Shown here: piece by piece, positions 8,352 to 16,608 of the stretch
How positions within the stretch are numbered: the first letter of the stretch is position 1
Layout of the letters: each line of letters starts with the position of its first letter
Assembly (NCBI GenBank): GCA_947472645.1
Contig: CANJBQ010000024.1
Span: 1 to 45,342, forward strand
Origin: Burkholderiaceae bacterium
GTDB lineage: Bacteria; Pseudomonadota; Gammaproteobacteria; Burkholderiales; Burkholderiaceae
Reading direction: 5' to 3'
DNA: 45,342 bases
The notes under the pieces: generated by a model
Database searches by the model: none
The model's input: the letters and a program-made list of their open reading frames with translations, nothing else
Told to the model about the DNA's origin: nothing
Translations under genes and position numbers: made by a program

Positions 8352-11300
8352 ATGATGAAATCTCGATTCCTGAGAGTGTCCCTATATTCACTTTTGGGTG
8401 TCATATTCGTCTGTTTATTTCTGTCGCAAATCGTCGTTCGCTATATTATCTGGCCTCAAGTTGAGTCTAGAAAAGACCAACTTACTAGCATTATCAGTGA
8501 ACAGTTAGAGATTAATGCGCATATTGGATCTCTAAAAACACATTGGGAAAATTTCCATCCAGCATTTGAAATTCAGGATATTCGCTTTACTAAAAAAAAT
8601 TCCTCAGAAAATCTGTTAGATATCCCTAAGATTACCGGCACCCTTAGTTGGGAATCTCTTTGGGTAAGACAACCCCTTTTTGAAGATCTTTCAGCAGAAA
8701 ACATTTCTATTAAAGTTCAAAGAAATAAGGATGGGGTTTGGAGTTTTGCAGGAGTAAAGAGTACGCCCTCTGGGGATAACTCGAAAACGATGCAATGGCT
8801 TTTGCGGGTCTCGAAAGTTAATACGAAAAATATGCAGGTGGAGGTTGCTGATGATTTGGTTGAAAACTCAGATACTGACTTCACCATAGAATCATTTTCT
8901 ATAGAAAACAAAAAGAATAATCACAAAATTCATTTAAAAGCTTTTGTTAAACCAACTCAAGGTCTTATCAATTTTTCTGGGGAGTTTCAACACCAATCTT
9001 TTTCAAACCGGGTTGATTGGAGAAATTGGAATGGAGAATTGCAATGGGATATCCAAAAGGTTAATGTTGCTAATTTATTGAAAATTACTCAATTTCCCTT
9101 AAAGTCTGGGTCTGGGGAAATAGAATTTTCAGGAAATACTCACTTTAGTGATGGCATGTTGCATCAAAGTGAGGTCCAATTAAATGGCTCCCTCATCAAT
9201 GTTCAATGGATAGGCGATCGTTCACCATTAAAACTACAACGCATTAATGTGGCCATTGATCAAACTTTGCAAGATAAAACCTACCTGGTCAAGACAAAAA
9301 CTTTTCAGTGGCAACAGTTAGGTAATATAAAAGAACCAACCTACTCTTTAGATAATCTTGGGATAAAAATTACCCCAAACCCAAAGAATCAAGGCATTCA
9401 ATTACTGGAGGTCGAAGCACCTGAATTGCCTCTCTCCGAATTATCCTTATTAGCCCAAGGGTTACCTTTGCCGGGTCAATGGATAAATCCAATAAAGACG
9501 ATTCAACCAGAAGGAAACATTGATCATCTTCACATCTCTTGGACAGCACCTCATGAAAGCTCTTTATTAAAACCTCTTTCCAAGGTTTATGAAGAATTCA
9601 CTTTTTCAGGAAATCTCAACCGTGTTGGATGGCAACCATGGAAGGATGAAATTCCTGGCATAAGAGGTGTTTCTGGAGAACTAAAAGGCTCCTTAGATGC
9701 CGGATCATTGAGGCTCAATACTGCAGATTTACAACTGCAATCGGAATATTTCTTTACAGAAAATAAAGTGAGTATTCCACCAATATCTGGGGAACTTTAC
9801 TGGCAGAAAAAAAAGACGCAGTGGGTATTTGGCTCTAACAATCTTCAAATCAAAGATGCAAAAAATGAGTTCTCAGCTAAGTTCGCCTATTTAACTGCTC
9901 ATAAAAATTTAAGTGATCATCTTGATTTGGATATCAACTTAGTCAAGATCGACTCCAAAAAACTCTTAAGTATGGTTCCAAACAATATCGCAAAATCCAC
10001 GATGGTCTATTTAAAAGGTGCGGTATTAAAAGGCTCTATAGAAGATAGCACTCTCAATATTCATGGGGCAACTCAACACATCCCCTATTCCAATAAATTT
10101 CCTGGCGAATTTAAATTAAATGTCCGTTTAAAGGATGCTACTTTTAGGCCAATCATTCCCGATTCTCAGACAAAAGGCGAGTGGCTGGCTCTTGAAAAAA
10201 TTAATGCCGATATCACGATGAACAATAGCCTTTTAAAGGTAAGTGCGCCTCTAGGTATCTATAAAAATGTTCAAGTTAAAAATGTTACTGCTAACATGGA
10301 CTTATCTGAAAGTCCTCTTCATATAGCAGTTACTGGCAATGCCAATGGCGCCTTGGAAGATTATGTTCAATATCTAGGGGCTTCCCCAATCGGTTATAAA
10401 TGGCAATCAGAACTTCAGCAGTTATCTTTCAATGGCAATGCCCATCTGAATCTAAAAATAGACCATTACTTTAGTCAAATTGAGAAAACTCTTCTAGATG
10501 CAAAAATTGATCTGGATAAAAACCAAATTCGTTGGGGCAGTAGACCACCAGGAATCATTCAAAAAGGTAGCCTTAGTTTCGATGAGAAAGGTCTAAAAAA
10601 AGCCGATATCGTTGGTAGCTTTTTAGGTGGTCCAGTGGCGATTAAAAGTAACCCAGGACATCCTGAGCAAATTGATATTCAAGGCGATATTGATAGCGCA
10701 CAATTGCAGGAACTTCTTTTAGTCAGTCAGGGATTGCACCCAGATACATTGAAAAATGCTCTTACAGGAAATTTAGGTTTCCAAGGCGCTTTCATGAGAA
10801 ATCTAAATGCGTCAAATTTGAGTTTGAATCTTGATTTGAAGCAAACTCGTATTGATTTACCAAAACCGATAGTCAAATTATCTGGCCAACCCATGGAGGG
10901 AGTCATTAAATGGAATACCAATTCACTCTCTAATAACACTTCTGATTGGCAAATAACCTTAGGTAATATGCTTCAGACAACAGGACAATTACGAAACAAT
11001 CAGATTGAAAAAGCGTCTGTGATTGTTGGTAATGCTACTTTACATAACGTCTCTACCCCCGTGAACATTACATTTGATATCGATACCCTACAATTAGACC
11101 AATGGGTTCAAAGAGTGAGCGAAGTTAAATCTTTAAATCCGAGGTTGTTCGAATCATCACCGAGTAAAAATGATGACAACTCCATACTAGCCCCTTTATC
11201 TTCAACGATTTATGGAAAAACTAATCAACTGGTAGTCCTTAATAAAACTCTACATAAAATTAATCTAGATGGTTTACAAACAAATAAGATCTTAGTTGTG

Positions 11301-12416
11301 AAGCTTAGTTCGCCAGAACTTAACGGTGAACTTCAATGGCAGTTTCCCGATACGCCAATCCCTTATGGCGCAATTAAAGCCGCTTTTACTAAACTTCATA
11401 TTCCTGAATCTAACGTTGAGGCTCAATCAAATACCAAGTCAACATCAAAACTTCAAGATCTTCCGAATATGGACCTTTCGATTAAAAACTTTGTTTATGG
11501 TTCTTCCGAATATGGTGAAGTCAACTTTCAAGCCCATCATGCGAATAAGAATTGGAATATCGACCAATTCTTAGTTAAAAATAAAAATGGGACCTTAGCA
11601 GGTTCGGGTCGTTGGGAAATGCCTTCATCAAATGAAGTCGGTAAAACCTTTTTTGTGATTGATCTTGAAACGAAAAATACTGGTGAACTCATTTCTTCCC
11701 TCAGTTCTAAAGACAATGTGATGTCAGGAGGCGTAGGAATTATTCATGGTGATGTCAATTGGCAAGGCTCACCCATTGACTTTAGTTCACTAACCCTCAA
11801 TGGTGATATAAAACTAGAAATTAAAAATGGCACTATTTTGCAAGTGGACCCAGGAGCTGCGAAATTATTAGGTATTTTGAGTCTGCAAAGTTTATTTAAG
11901 TTTGTGACTTTAAACTTTAAAGGCACTCTAGGAGATGCTGTTGGTTCTGGAACGCCCTTCGATAAAATTCAAGCCTCTGCCAATATTCGTGGTGGCATTA
12001 TTAATAATAATGACTTTGAATTGCAAAGCAATCTTGCGCGCATTACATCAAGAGGCGTCATTAATTTAAATCGTGAAACCCAAGATCTTCGAGTCACGAT
12101 TTATCCTAGAATTAATTTTGGTTCAGCATCTATAGCAGCTTTATATTTTGTAACTCCAATTATTGGAGTTACAACTTTGATTGGGCAATACCTGTTTTCT
12201 TCAGGCATTAATAAAGCTCTACAAACTGACTTGCTGATTCAAGGTAGTTGGCAAAATCCTGAGGTGATTCCTCTTGACCAGTCTGGAAAACCAATTGATC
12301 CTGAAGTGCTGCAAAACATCCGGCGTAAAGCTCTTCTCAATACGCCAGAGAAAAAATCAACTGGGAAAGCCGCGCCTAATACTCCAGCGTTGCCAATGCC
12401 CAACGCCAGCCCTTAA
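8352..12416 (+). CDS. yhdP: YhdP/AsmA-like large envelope protein
   Basis: This 1354-residue protein belongs by appearance to the YhdP family (AsmA-like). In E. coli, members are inner-membrane-anchored periplasmic proteins implicated in phospholipid transport to the outer membrane. It has one N-terminal membrane segment (about 8-32), a very long beta-rich body of repeating short strands, and a conserved C-terminal AsmA-like region (about 1140-1310) with VDPGAAKLLGILSLQSL and a hydrophobic stretch ALYFVTPIIGVTTLIGQYLF. The tail is rich in Pro, Ala and Asn. Two ATGs lie in tandem at 8352 and 8355. The amidase gene follows 19 bases later. The family call is firm; the precise role is inferred from the E. 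coli protein. Confidence 0.88.
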   Translation: MMKSRFLRVSLYSLLGVIFVCLFLSQIVVRYIIWPQVESRKDQLTSIISEQLEINAHIGSLKTHWENFHPAFEIQDIRFTKKNSSENLLDIPKITGTLSWESLWVRQPLFEDLSAENISIKVQRNKDGVWSFAGVKSTPSGDNSKTMQWLLRVSKVNTKNMQVEVADDLVENSDTDFTIESFSIENKKNNHKIHLKAFVKPTQGLINFSGEFQHQSFSNRVDWRNWNGELQWDIQKVNVANLLKITQFPLKSGSGEIEFSGNTHFSDGMLHQSEVQLNGSLINVQWIGDRSPLKLQRINVAIDQTLQDKTYLVKTKTFQWQQLGNIKEPTYSLDNLGIKITPNPKNQGIQLLEVEAPELPLSELSLLAQGLPLPGQWINPIKTIQPEGNIDHLHISWTAPHESSLLKPLSKVYEEFTFSGNLNRVGWQPWKDEIPGIRGVSGELKGSLDAGSLRLNTADLQLQSEYFFTENKVSIPPISGELYWQKKKTQWVFGSNNLQIKDAKNEFSAKFAYLTAHKNLSDHLDLDINLVKIDSKKLLSMVPNNIAKSTMVYLKGAVLKGSIEDSTLNIHGATQHIPYSNKFPGEFKLNVRLKDATFRPIIPDSQTKGEWLALEKINADITMNNSLLKVSAPLGIYKNVQVKNVTANMDLSESPLHIAVTGNANGALEDYVQYLGASPIGYKWQSELQQLSFNGNAHLNLKIDHYFSQIEKTLLDAKIDLDKNQIRWGSRPPGIIQKGSLSFDEKGLKKADIVGSFLGGPVAIKSNPGHPEQIDIQGDIDSAQLQELLLVSQGLHPDTLKNALTGNLGFQGAFMRNLNASNLSLNLDLKQTRIDLPKPIVKLSGQPMEGVIKWNTNSLSNNTSDWQITLGNMLQTTGQLRNNQIEKASVIVGNATLHNVSTPVNITFDIDTLQLDQWVQRVSEVKSLNPRLFESSPSKNDDNSILAPLSSTIYGKTNQLVVLNKTLHKINLDGLQTNKILVVKLSSPELNGELQWQFPDTPIPYGAIKAAFTKLHIPESNVEAQSNTKSTSKLQDLPNMDLSIKNFVYGSSEYGEVNFQAHHANKNWNIDQFLVKNKNGTLAGSGRWEMPSSNEVGKTFFVIDLETKNTGELISSLSSKDNVMSGGVGIIHGDVNWQGSPIDFSSLTLNGDIKLEIKNGTILQVDPGAAKLLGILSLQSLFKFVTLNFKGTLGDAVGSGTPFDKIQASANIRGGIINNNDFELQSNLARITSRGVINLNRETQDLRVTIYPRINFGSASIAALYFVTPIIGVTTLIGQYLFSSGINKALQTDLLIQGSWQNPEVIPLDQSGKPIDPEVLQNIRRKALLNTPEKKSTGKAAPNTPALPMPNASP

Positions 12417-12435
12417 AAGATGCTAATCTATCGTA

Positions 12436-13257
12436 ATGATTAAAGTTGCTAGTATCCAAATGGTTTCAGGTTCTAATCTGACAAAAAATCTTGTCATAGC
12501 TCAAGACTGTATTCAACAAGCCGCTAATCAAAACTGCCAAGTAGTTGTTTTGCCAGAATACTTTTGCCTTTTAGGTAAAAAAGATCGAGATAAGCTCGAA
12601 ATCCAAGAAAAATTTGGAAGTGGCAGGATTCAAGATGCCCTCAGCCAGCAAGCCAAAGATCTGCAAATCTGCATCGTGGCTGGCACAATTCCTCTGTCCA
12701 CCGATAATCCTGATCGAGTTTTAAACTCAACACTTGTGTTTGACCCCCATGGTGCAGTCATTGCACGATACGATAAGATCCACTTATTCTCATTTTCGTC
12801 CGGTGGTGAGAGTTATGATGAGTCCAGGACGCTAACCCCAGGTCATACACTCACCCAATTTGAATTGATGCACCAAGATGAAAATTGGCGTTTTGGCCTC
12901 AGTATTTGTTATGACTTGCGATTTCCTGAAATGTATCGTGCGATGGGTGAAGTGGATTGTCATTTGTTGCCGGCAGCATTCACTTACACAACAGGAAAGG
13001 TTCATTGGGAAGTGCTACTTCGAGCAAGAGCGATTGAAAACCAATCTTATGTAGTAGCCTCAGCACAAGGGGGCTTGCATGATAATGGTCGTCAAACTTG
13101 GGGGCACTCCATGGTGATTAATCCTTGGGGTACGATCACCGCTGTGCTTGAAAAAGATCAAGGGCTCATTATTGGTGACCTCCATAAAAATGAACTACTT
13201 GAAATACGTAATAAACTACCTGCTCTGCAGCACAGAACCCTTAATAAGATTTCATAA
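12436..13257 (+). CDS. Nitrilase-superfamily amidase (Nit-like carbon-nitrogen hydrolase)
   Basis: A 273-residue cytoplasmic hydrolase of the carbon-nitrogen hydrolase superfamily. The Glu-Lys-Cys triad is visible: Glu41 in VVLPEYF, Lys114 in RYDKIHLF and Cys158 in SICYDLRFPEMYR. The sequence resembles the Nit1/NitA branch, whose members hydrolyse deaminated glutathione or act as omega-amidases, but the substrate cannot be fixed from sequence alone. It lies between yhdP and tldD with gaps of 19 and 2 bases, so the three are probably one transcript. Confidence 0.9.
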   Translation: MIKVASIQMVSGSNLTKNLVIAQDCIQQAANQNCQVVVLPEYFCLLGKKDRDKLEIQEKFGSGRIQDALSQQAKDLQICIVAGTIPLSTDNPDRVLNSTLVFDPHGAVIARYDKIHLFSFSSGGESYDESRTLTPGHTLTQFELMHQDENWRFGLSICYDLRFPEMYRAMGEVDCHLLPAAFTYTTGKVHWEVLLRARAIENQSYVVASAQGGLHDNGRQTWGHSMVINPWGTITAVLEKDQGLIIGDLHKNELLEIRNKLPALQHRTLNKIS

Positions 13258-13259
13258 AT

Positions 13260-14714
13260 ATGTCGAATACCACTTTAGACTCAATTCAAACTGCAAAAAA
13301 TATCCTTCTTTCCCCGGGGGGTATTGATGAAAGAGTCATTGAAAAAGCATTAAGTGAGATGTACCTTCATCGGCTAGATGATGCCGATCTCTACTTTCAA
13401 CATACTCGTTATGAATCTTGGAGTATGGAAGAAGGTATTGTTAAGTCAGGTAATTTTAGTATTGACCAAGGTGTGGGTGTGCGCGCCATTGCTGGTGATA
13501 AAACGGCCTTTGCCTACGCCGATGTCGTCAATATCGATACACTGATTCAAGCGGCTAAATCAACTAGGGTTATTGGCGCTGCCGGAGGGAAAAAGAAAAT
13601 CTCATTACAACCCATGACTGTCTTTAGTGGTCAAGCCCTTTACCATCCCCAAGATCCTATGTTCAGTTTAAAAACTGAAGAGAAAATTAAGCTTTTAGAG
13701 CGGATTGACAAAAAAGCACGTGCGAAAGATCCACGAGTGGTGCAAGTAATGGCTAGCCTTACGGGGGAATTCGATGTTGTTCTCGTAGCCCGAGGAAATG
13801 GAAAATTAGTAGCAGATATTCGTCCATTAGTTCGTGTTTCTATTAGCGTGATTGTTGAACAAAATGGTCGCAGAGAGTCTTCAAATGCGGGAGGAGGAGG
13901 TCGTCACGACTACACCTTATTTACTGAAGAGCGTATTAATAACTGGGTAGACCGCGCAGTTGAATCAGCACTGATTAATTTAGACTCTAAAGCTGCCCCA
14001 GCAGGTCCAATGACCGTCGTTATGGGCCCCGGATGGCCTGGGGTCTTACTTCACGAAGCTATAGGACATGGCCTGGAGGGTGACTTTAATCGTAAAGGCT
14101 CCTCTGCTTTTTCTGGAAAACTGGGTCAAAAAGTGGCCGCTAAAGGGGTTACCGTCGTCGATGACGGCACATTAGAGGGACGACGTGGCTCTCTCAATGT
14201 CGATGATGAAGGGAATCCAACACAATGCACTACCCTGATTGAAAATGGCGTTTTAAAAGGGTTTATGCAAGATGCCATGAATTCGCGACTCATGAAAATG
14301 CCTTTAACTGGCAATGGACGTCGGGAAAGTTATGCCTCGCTCCCTTTGCCCCGTATGACAAATACCTATATGCTAGGCGGGGATAAAGACCCTGGTGAAA
14401 TTATTGCGAGTATCAAAAAAGGTCTATACGCGGTCAATTTTGGTGGCGGGCAGGTGGATATCACAAATGGTAAGTTTGTTTTTGCGGCGACTGAGGCCTA
14501 CTGGGTAGAAAATGGCAAAATTCAATACCCTGTCAAAGGTGCAACTATCATCGGTAATGGCCCGGAATCTCTAAAACAGGTCAGTATGATAGGTAATGAC
14601 CTTCAATTAGACGATGGCGTTGGCGTTTGTGGCAAAGAGGGTCAAAGTGTACCCGTAGGCGTTGGACAACCTACCCTAAGAATCGAAAATATGGTGGTGG
14701 GGGGAAGTGTTTAA
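13260..14714 (+). CDS. tldD: TldD, metalloprotease subunit
   Basis: TldD with TldE (PmbA) forms a zinc-dependent cytoplasmic protease, known for processing microcin B17 and degrading the CcdA antitoxin. The 484-residue protein has the zinc motif HEAIGH at residues 265-270 and the flanking LLHEAIGHGLEGDFNRKG block. C-terminal marks include the GGGQVDITNGKFVF segment and GGSV at the very end. Length is normal. The partner tldE/pmbA is not in the window. The TAA stop (14712-14714) overlaps an ATG (14714) that opens a nine-codon frame leading into the aromatic leader peptide. Confidence 0.95.
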   Translation: MSNTTLDSIQTAKNILLSPGGIDERVIEKALSEMYLHRLDDADLYFQHTRYESWSMEEGIVKSGNFSIDQGVGVRAIAGDKTAFAYADVVNIDTLIQAAKSTRVIGAAGGKKKISLQPMTVFSGQALYHPQDPMFSLKTEEKIKLLERIDKKARAKDPRVVQVMASLTGEFDVVLVARGNGKLVADIRPLVRVSISVIVEQNGRRESSNAGGGGRHDYTLFTEERINNWVDRAVESALINLDSKAAPAGPMTVVMGPGWPGVLLHEAIGHGLEGDFNRKGSSAFSGKLGQKVAAKGVTVVDDGTLEGRRGSLNVDDEGNPTQCTTLIENGVLKGFMQDAMNSRLMKMPLTGNGRRESYASLPLPRMTNTYMLGGDKDPGEIIASIKKGLYAVNFGGGQVDITNGKFVFAATEAYWVENGKIQYPVKGATIIGNGPESLKQVSMIGNDLQLDDGVGVCGKEGQSVPVGVGQPTLRIENMVVGGSV

Positions 14715-14742
14715 TGCAACATCATATTTTTGTGTTAAATTG

Positions 14743-14811
14743 ATGCTTATGTTTACAGGAATCTTCTATTACTTTTACTTCTCCATCTCAGACTTGGCGG
14801 TCGAGAGGTAA
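14743..14811 (+). CDS. Phe/Tyr-rich leader peptide of the DAHP synthase attenuator
   Basis: A 22-codon open frame starts at ATG 14743 (a second in-frame ATG is at 14749) and stops with TAA at 14809-14811. Seven of its 22 residues are aromatic: four Phe and three Tyr, six of them in the run FYYFYF at residues 8-13. The codons are TTC TAT TAC TTT TAC TTC (14764-14781). The composition fits a leader peptide that senses charged tRNA-Phe and tRNA-Tyr. No good ribosome-binding site precedes it. However, its ATG overlaps the TGA of a nine-codon frame that itself starts on the tldD stop, so translation could be coupled. Too short to assign by homology. Confidence 0.75.
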   Translation: MLMFTGIFYYFYFSISDLAVER

Positions 14812-14861
14812 TAGTTTAAAAAATATTCCTCCAATAAACCGCCCTCAAAGGCGGTTTTTTT
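14764..14861 (+). promoter_or_regulatory. Transcription attenuator (mutually exclusive RNA hairpins) before the DAHP synthase gene
   Basis: Three exclusive pairings can be drawn. Pairing 1:2 joins CUUCUC (14778-14783, overlapping the last Tyr and Phe codons) with GAGAGG (14803-14808). Pairing 2:3 joins GGCGGU (14796-14801) with ACCGCC (14838-14843), and GAGG (14805-14808) with CCUC (14828-14831), as an antiterminator. Pairing 3:4 is the terminator. The leader stop codon follows segment 2 immediately. A ribosome that finishes the leader would therefore cover segment 2 and allow termination. One stalled on Phe/Tyr codons would leave segment 2 free to pair with 3. This is the classical trp/phe attenuation layout, read here directly from sequence; function is inferred. 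Confidence 0.75.
14836..14861 (+). terminator. Intrinsic terminator of the attenuator
   Basis: A perfect eight-base stem, AAACCGCC (14836-14843) with GGCGGTTT (14850-14857), closes a six-base loop and runs into seven consecutive T (14855-14861). It lies about 30 bases before the DAHP synthase start and after the leader stop. Its 5' arm is shared with the antiterminator, so it is expected to be conditional rather than constitutive. Confidence 0.85.
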
Positions 14862-14890
14862 ATTGTGTATGAAATGAGCGAAGGATTGAA

Positions 14891-16009
14891 ATGAGCGATA
14901 AAGCCATGAGCACCCAAGAAAACTGGTATGCCAGTATCGATAAAACATCATCTACCGATGATGCGCGGATCAAAAACATCAATATACTGCCACCACCGGA
15001 ACATCTCATTCGATTTTTCCCTATCGCGGGAACTCCAATTGAAAAATTAATCTCTCATTCTCGAAAAAAAATCCGAGATATTATTCATGGTCAAGACGAT
15101 CGACTTCTCGTCATCATTGGGCCCTGTTCTATCCATGACCCAGCTGCAGCCGTAGCCTACGCAAAAAAACTATTACCGCAGCGCGAGCAATTTAAAAAAG
15201 ATCTTGAAATCGTGATGCGAGTCTATTTTGAAAAACCAAGAACAACCGTAGGATGGAAGGGTTTAATTAATGACCCTTACCTTGACGAAAGCTATAAAAT
15301 CGATGAAGGACTTCGAATCGCTAGACAACTCTTGATCGAAATCAATCGTCTAGGTATGCCTGCAGGGAGTGAGTTTTTAGACGTTATCTCACCTCAATAT
15401 ATTGGAGATCTTATATCTTGGGGCGCTATTGGAGCCAGAACAACTGAAAGCCAAATTCATCGAGAATTAGCCTCTGGATTATCCGCTCCCATTGGCTTTA
15501 AAAATGGTACCGACGGTAATATCAAAATTGCAACTGATGCTATTTTGGCTGCCTCTAGGGGTCACCACTTTTTATCTGTGCATAAAAATGGGCAAGTAGC
15601 AATTGTTGAAACAACAGGGAATAAGGATTGCCATGTCATTCTTCGTGGTGGAAAGGCTCCTAACTATGACTCTGCAAGCGTAGCGCAAGCCTGTGAAAGT
15701 CTCATTAGCTCTAAACTTCACCCTTCACTCATGGTGGATTTATCTCATGCCAACTCTAGCAAACAGCATGAAAGACAAGTCATTGTTGCGCAAGATGTTG
15801 CGGATCAAATGAGTAAAAAGTCAAAGTCGATCTTTGGCGTCATGATTGAAAGTCATTTTATCGGGGGAGCTCAAAAATTCACTCCCGGAAAAGATGATCC
15901 TTCTCAATTAGCTTTTGGGCAAAGCATTACAGATCCATGCATTGATTGGGATGATTCTGTAAAAGTGCTTGAAATACTGGCAAAGGGCGTTAGAGATCGC
16001 CGTAACTAA
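14891..16009 (+). CDS. aroG: 3-deoxy-7-phosphoheptulonate (DAHP) synthase, class I
   Basis: DAHP synthase condenses phosphoenolpyruvate and erythrose 4-phosphate, the first step of the shikimate pathway to Phe, Tyr and Trp. The 372-residue protein is a class I (AroF/G/H-like) TIM barrel. Visible blocks are IGPCSIHDP, VYFEKPRTTVGWKGLINDP, GARTTESQIHRELASGLS, GFKNGTDG and VDLSHANS. An N-terminal extension of about 20 residues precedes the core. The chosen ATG has AAGGA five bases upstream (14881-14885). Which amino acid inhibits the enzyme cannot be told from sequence. A Phe/Tyr attenuator precedes it. Its stop overlaps the convergent adenosyltransferase stop by four bases. Confidence 0.94.
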   Translation: MSDKAMSTQENWYASIDKTSSTDDARIKNINILPPPEHLIRFFPIAGTPIEKLISHSRKKIRDIIHGQDDRLLVIIGPCSIHDPAAAVAYAKKLLPQREQFKKDLEIVMRVYFEKPRTTVGWKGLINDPYLDESYKIDEGLRIARQLLIEINRLGMPAGSEFLDVISPQYIGDLISWGAIGARTTESQIHRELASGLSAPIGFKNGTDGNIKIATDAILAASRGHHFLSVHKNGQVAIVETTGNKDCHVILRGGKAPNYDSASVAQACESLISSKLHPSLMVDLSHANSSKQHERQVIVAQDVADQMSKKSKSIFGVMIESHFIGGAQKFTPGKDDPSQLAFGQSITDPCIDWDDSVKVLEILAKGVRDRRN

Positions 16010-16578
16010 CTAAGCTTGGGGGATTTATGATGGTTCCACAAAACATCTTTTCCCCCAGCGCTCAGATTTAAAAAACGAGCTAAGACAAAAAAGAGGTCTG
16101 AAAGACGATTGGTATAAAGTCTGGGCGAGTCATTTATTACAGCAGATAGACCTAGCTTCACAATTGATCGCTCCGCTCTACGACATACCGTTCGACAAAT
16201 ATGTGCCTGCGCTGCAGCCTTAGTTCCACCTGGCAATATAAATTCCGCCAACTTGGGAAGCTGCGTATTGTATAACGCCAATTGCTCATCTAAATAAAAA
16301 ACTTGTTCTTCTTTTAGCAATGTGTAACCAGGAATGCATAACTCGCCTCCCAGATCAAATAAATCGTGTTGTACTTGATTTAATAAGGAACGCATGGCTT
16401 GATCAATCAGATCAGGAAATTCCTCTGTTAATAAAACGCCGATTTGAGAGTTCAACTCATCAACATCTCCCATTGCACATATGCGGTCGTGGGTTTTATC
16501 AACCCTAGTCCCGTCTCCTAAACCCGTCGTACCGGAGTCGCCCGTACGAGTTGCAATTTGTGTCAATCGATTTCCCAT
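16006..16578 (-). CDS. PduO-type cob(I)alamin adenosyltransferase
   Basis: This enzyme transfers the adenosyl group of ATP to cob(I)alamin to make coenzyme B12. The 190-residue protein is of the PduO type: an N-terminal ATP-binding segment RTGDSGTTGLGDG (about 11-23), VDELNSQIG, and the helical-bundle motif CRTVCRRAERS (about 128-138). It overlaps aroG tail to tail by four bases and is divergent from glcD. No cobalamin riboswitch-like structure is apparent in the short upstream gap. No other cobalamin genes are in the window, so it may serve salvage of exogenous B12. Confidence 0.93.
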   Translation of the reverse strand: MGNRLTQIATRTGDSGTTGLGDGTRVDKTHDRICAMGDVDELNSQIGVLLTEEFPDLIDQAMRSLLNQVQHDLFDLGGELCIPGYTLLKEEQVFYLDEQLALYNTQLPKLAEFILPGGTKAAAQAHICRTVCRRAERSIVKLGLSAVINDSPRLYTNRLSDLFFVLARFLNLSAGGKDVLWNHHKSPKLS

Positions 16579-16608
16579 AAAATGTATTATAGAGGGATAA
16601 TTAAACCT

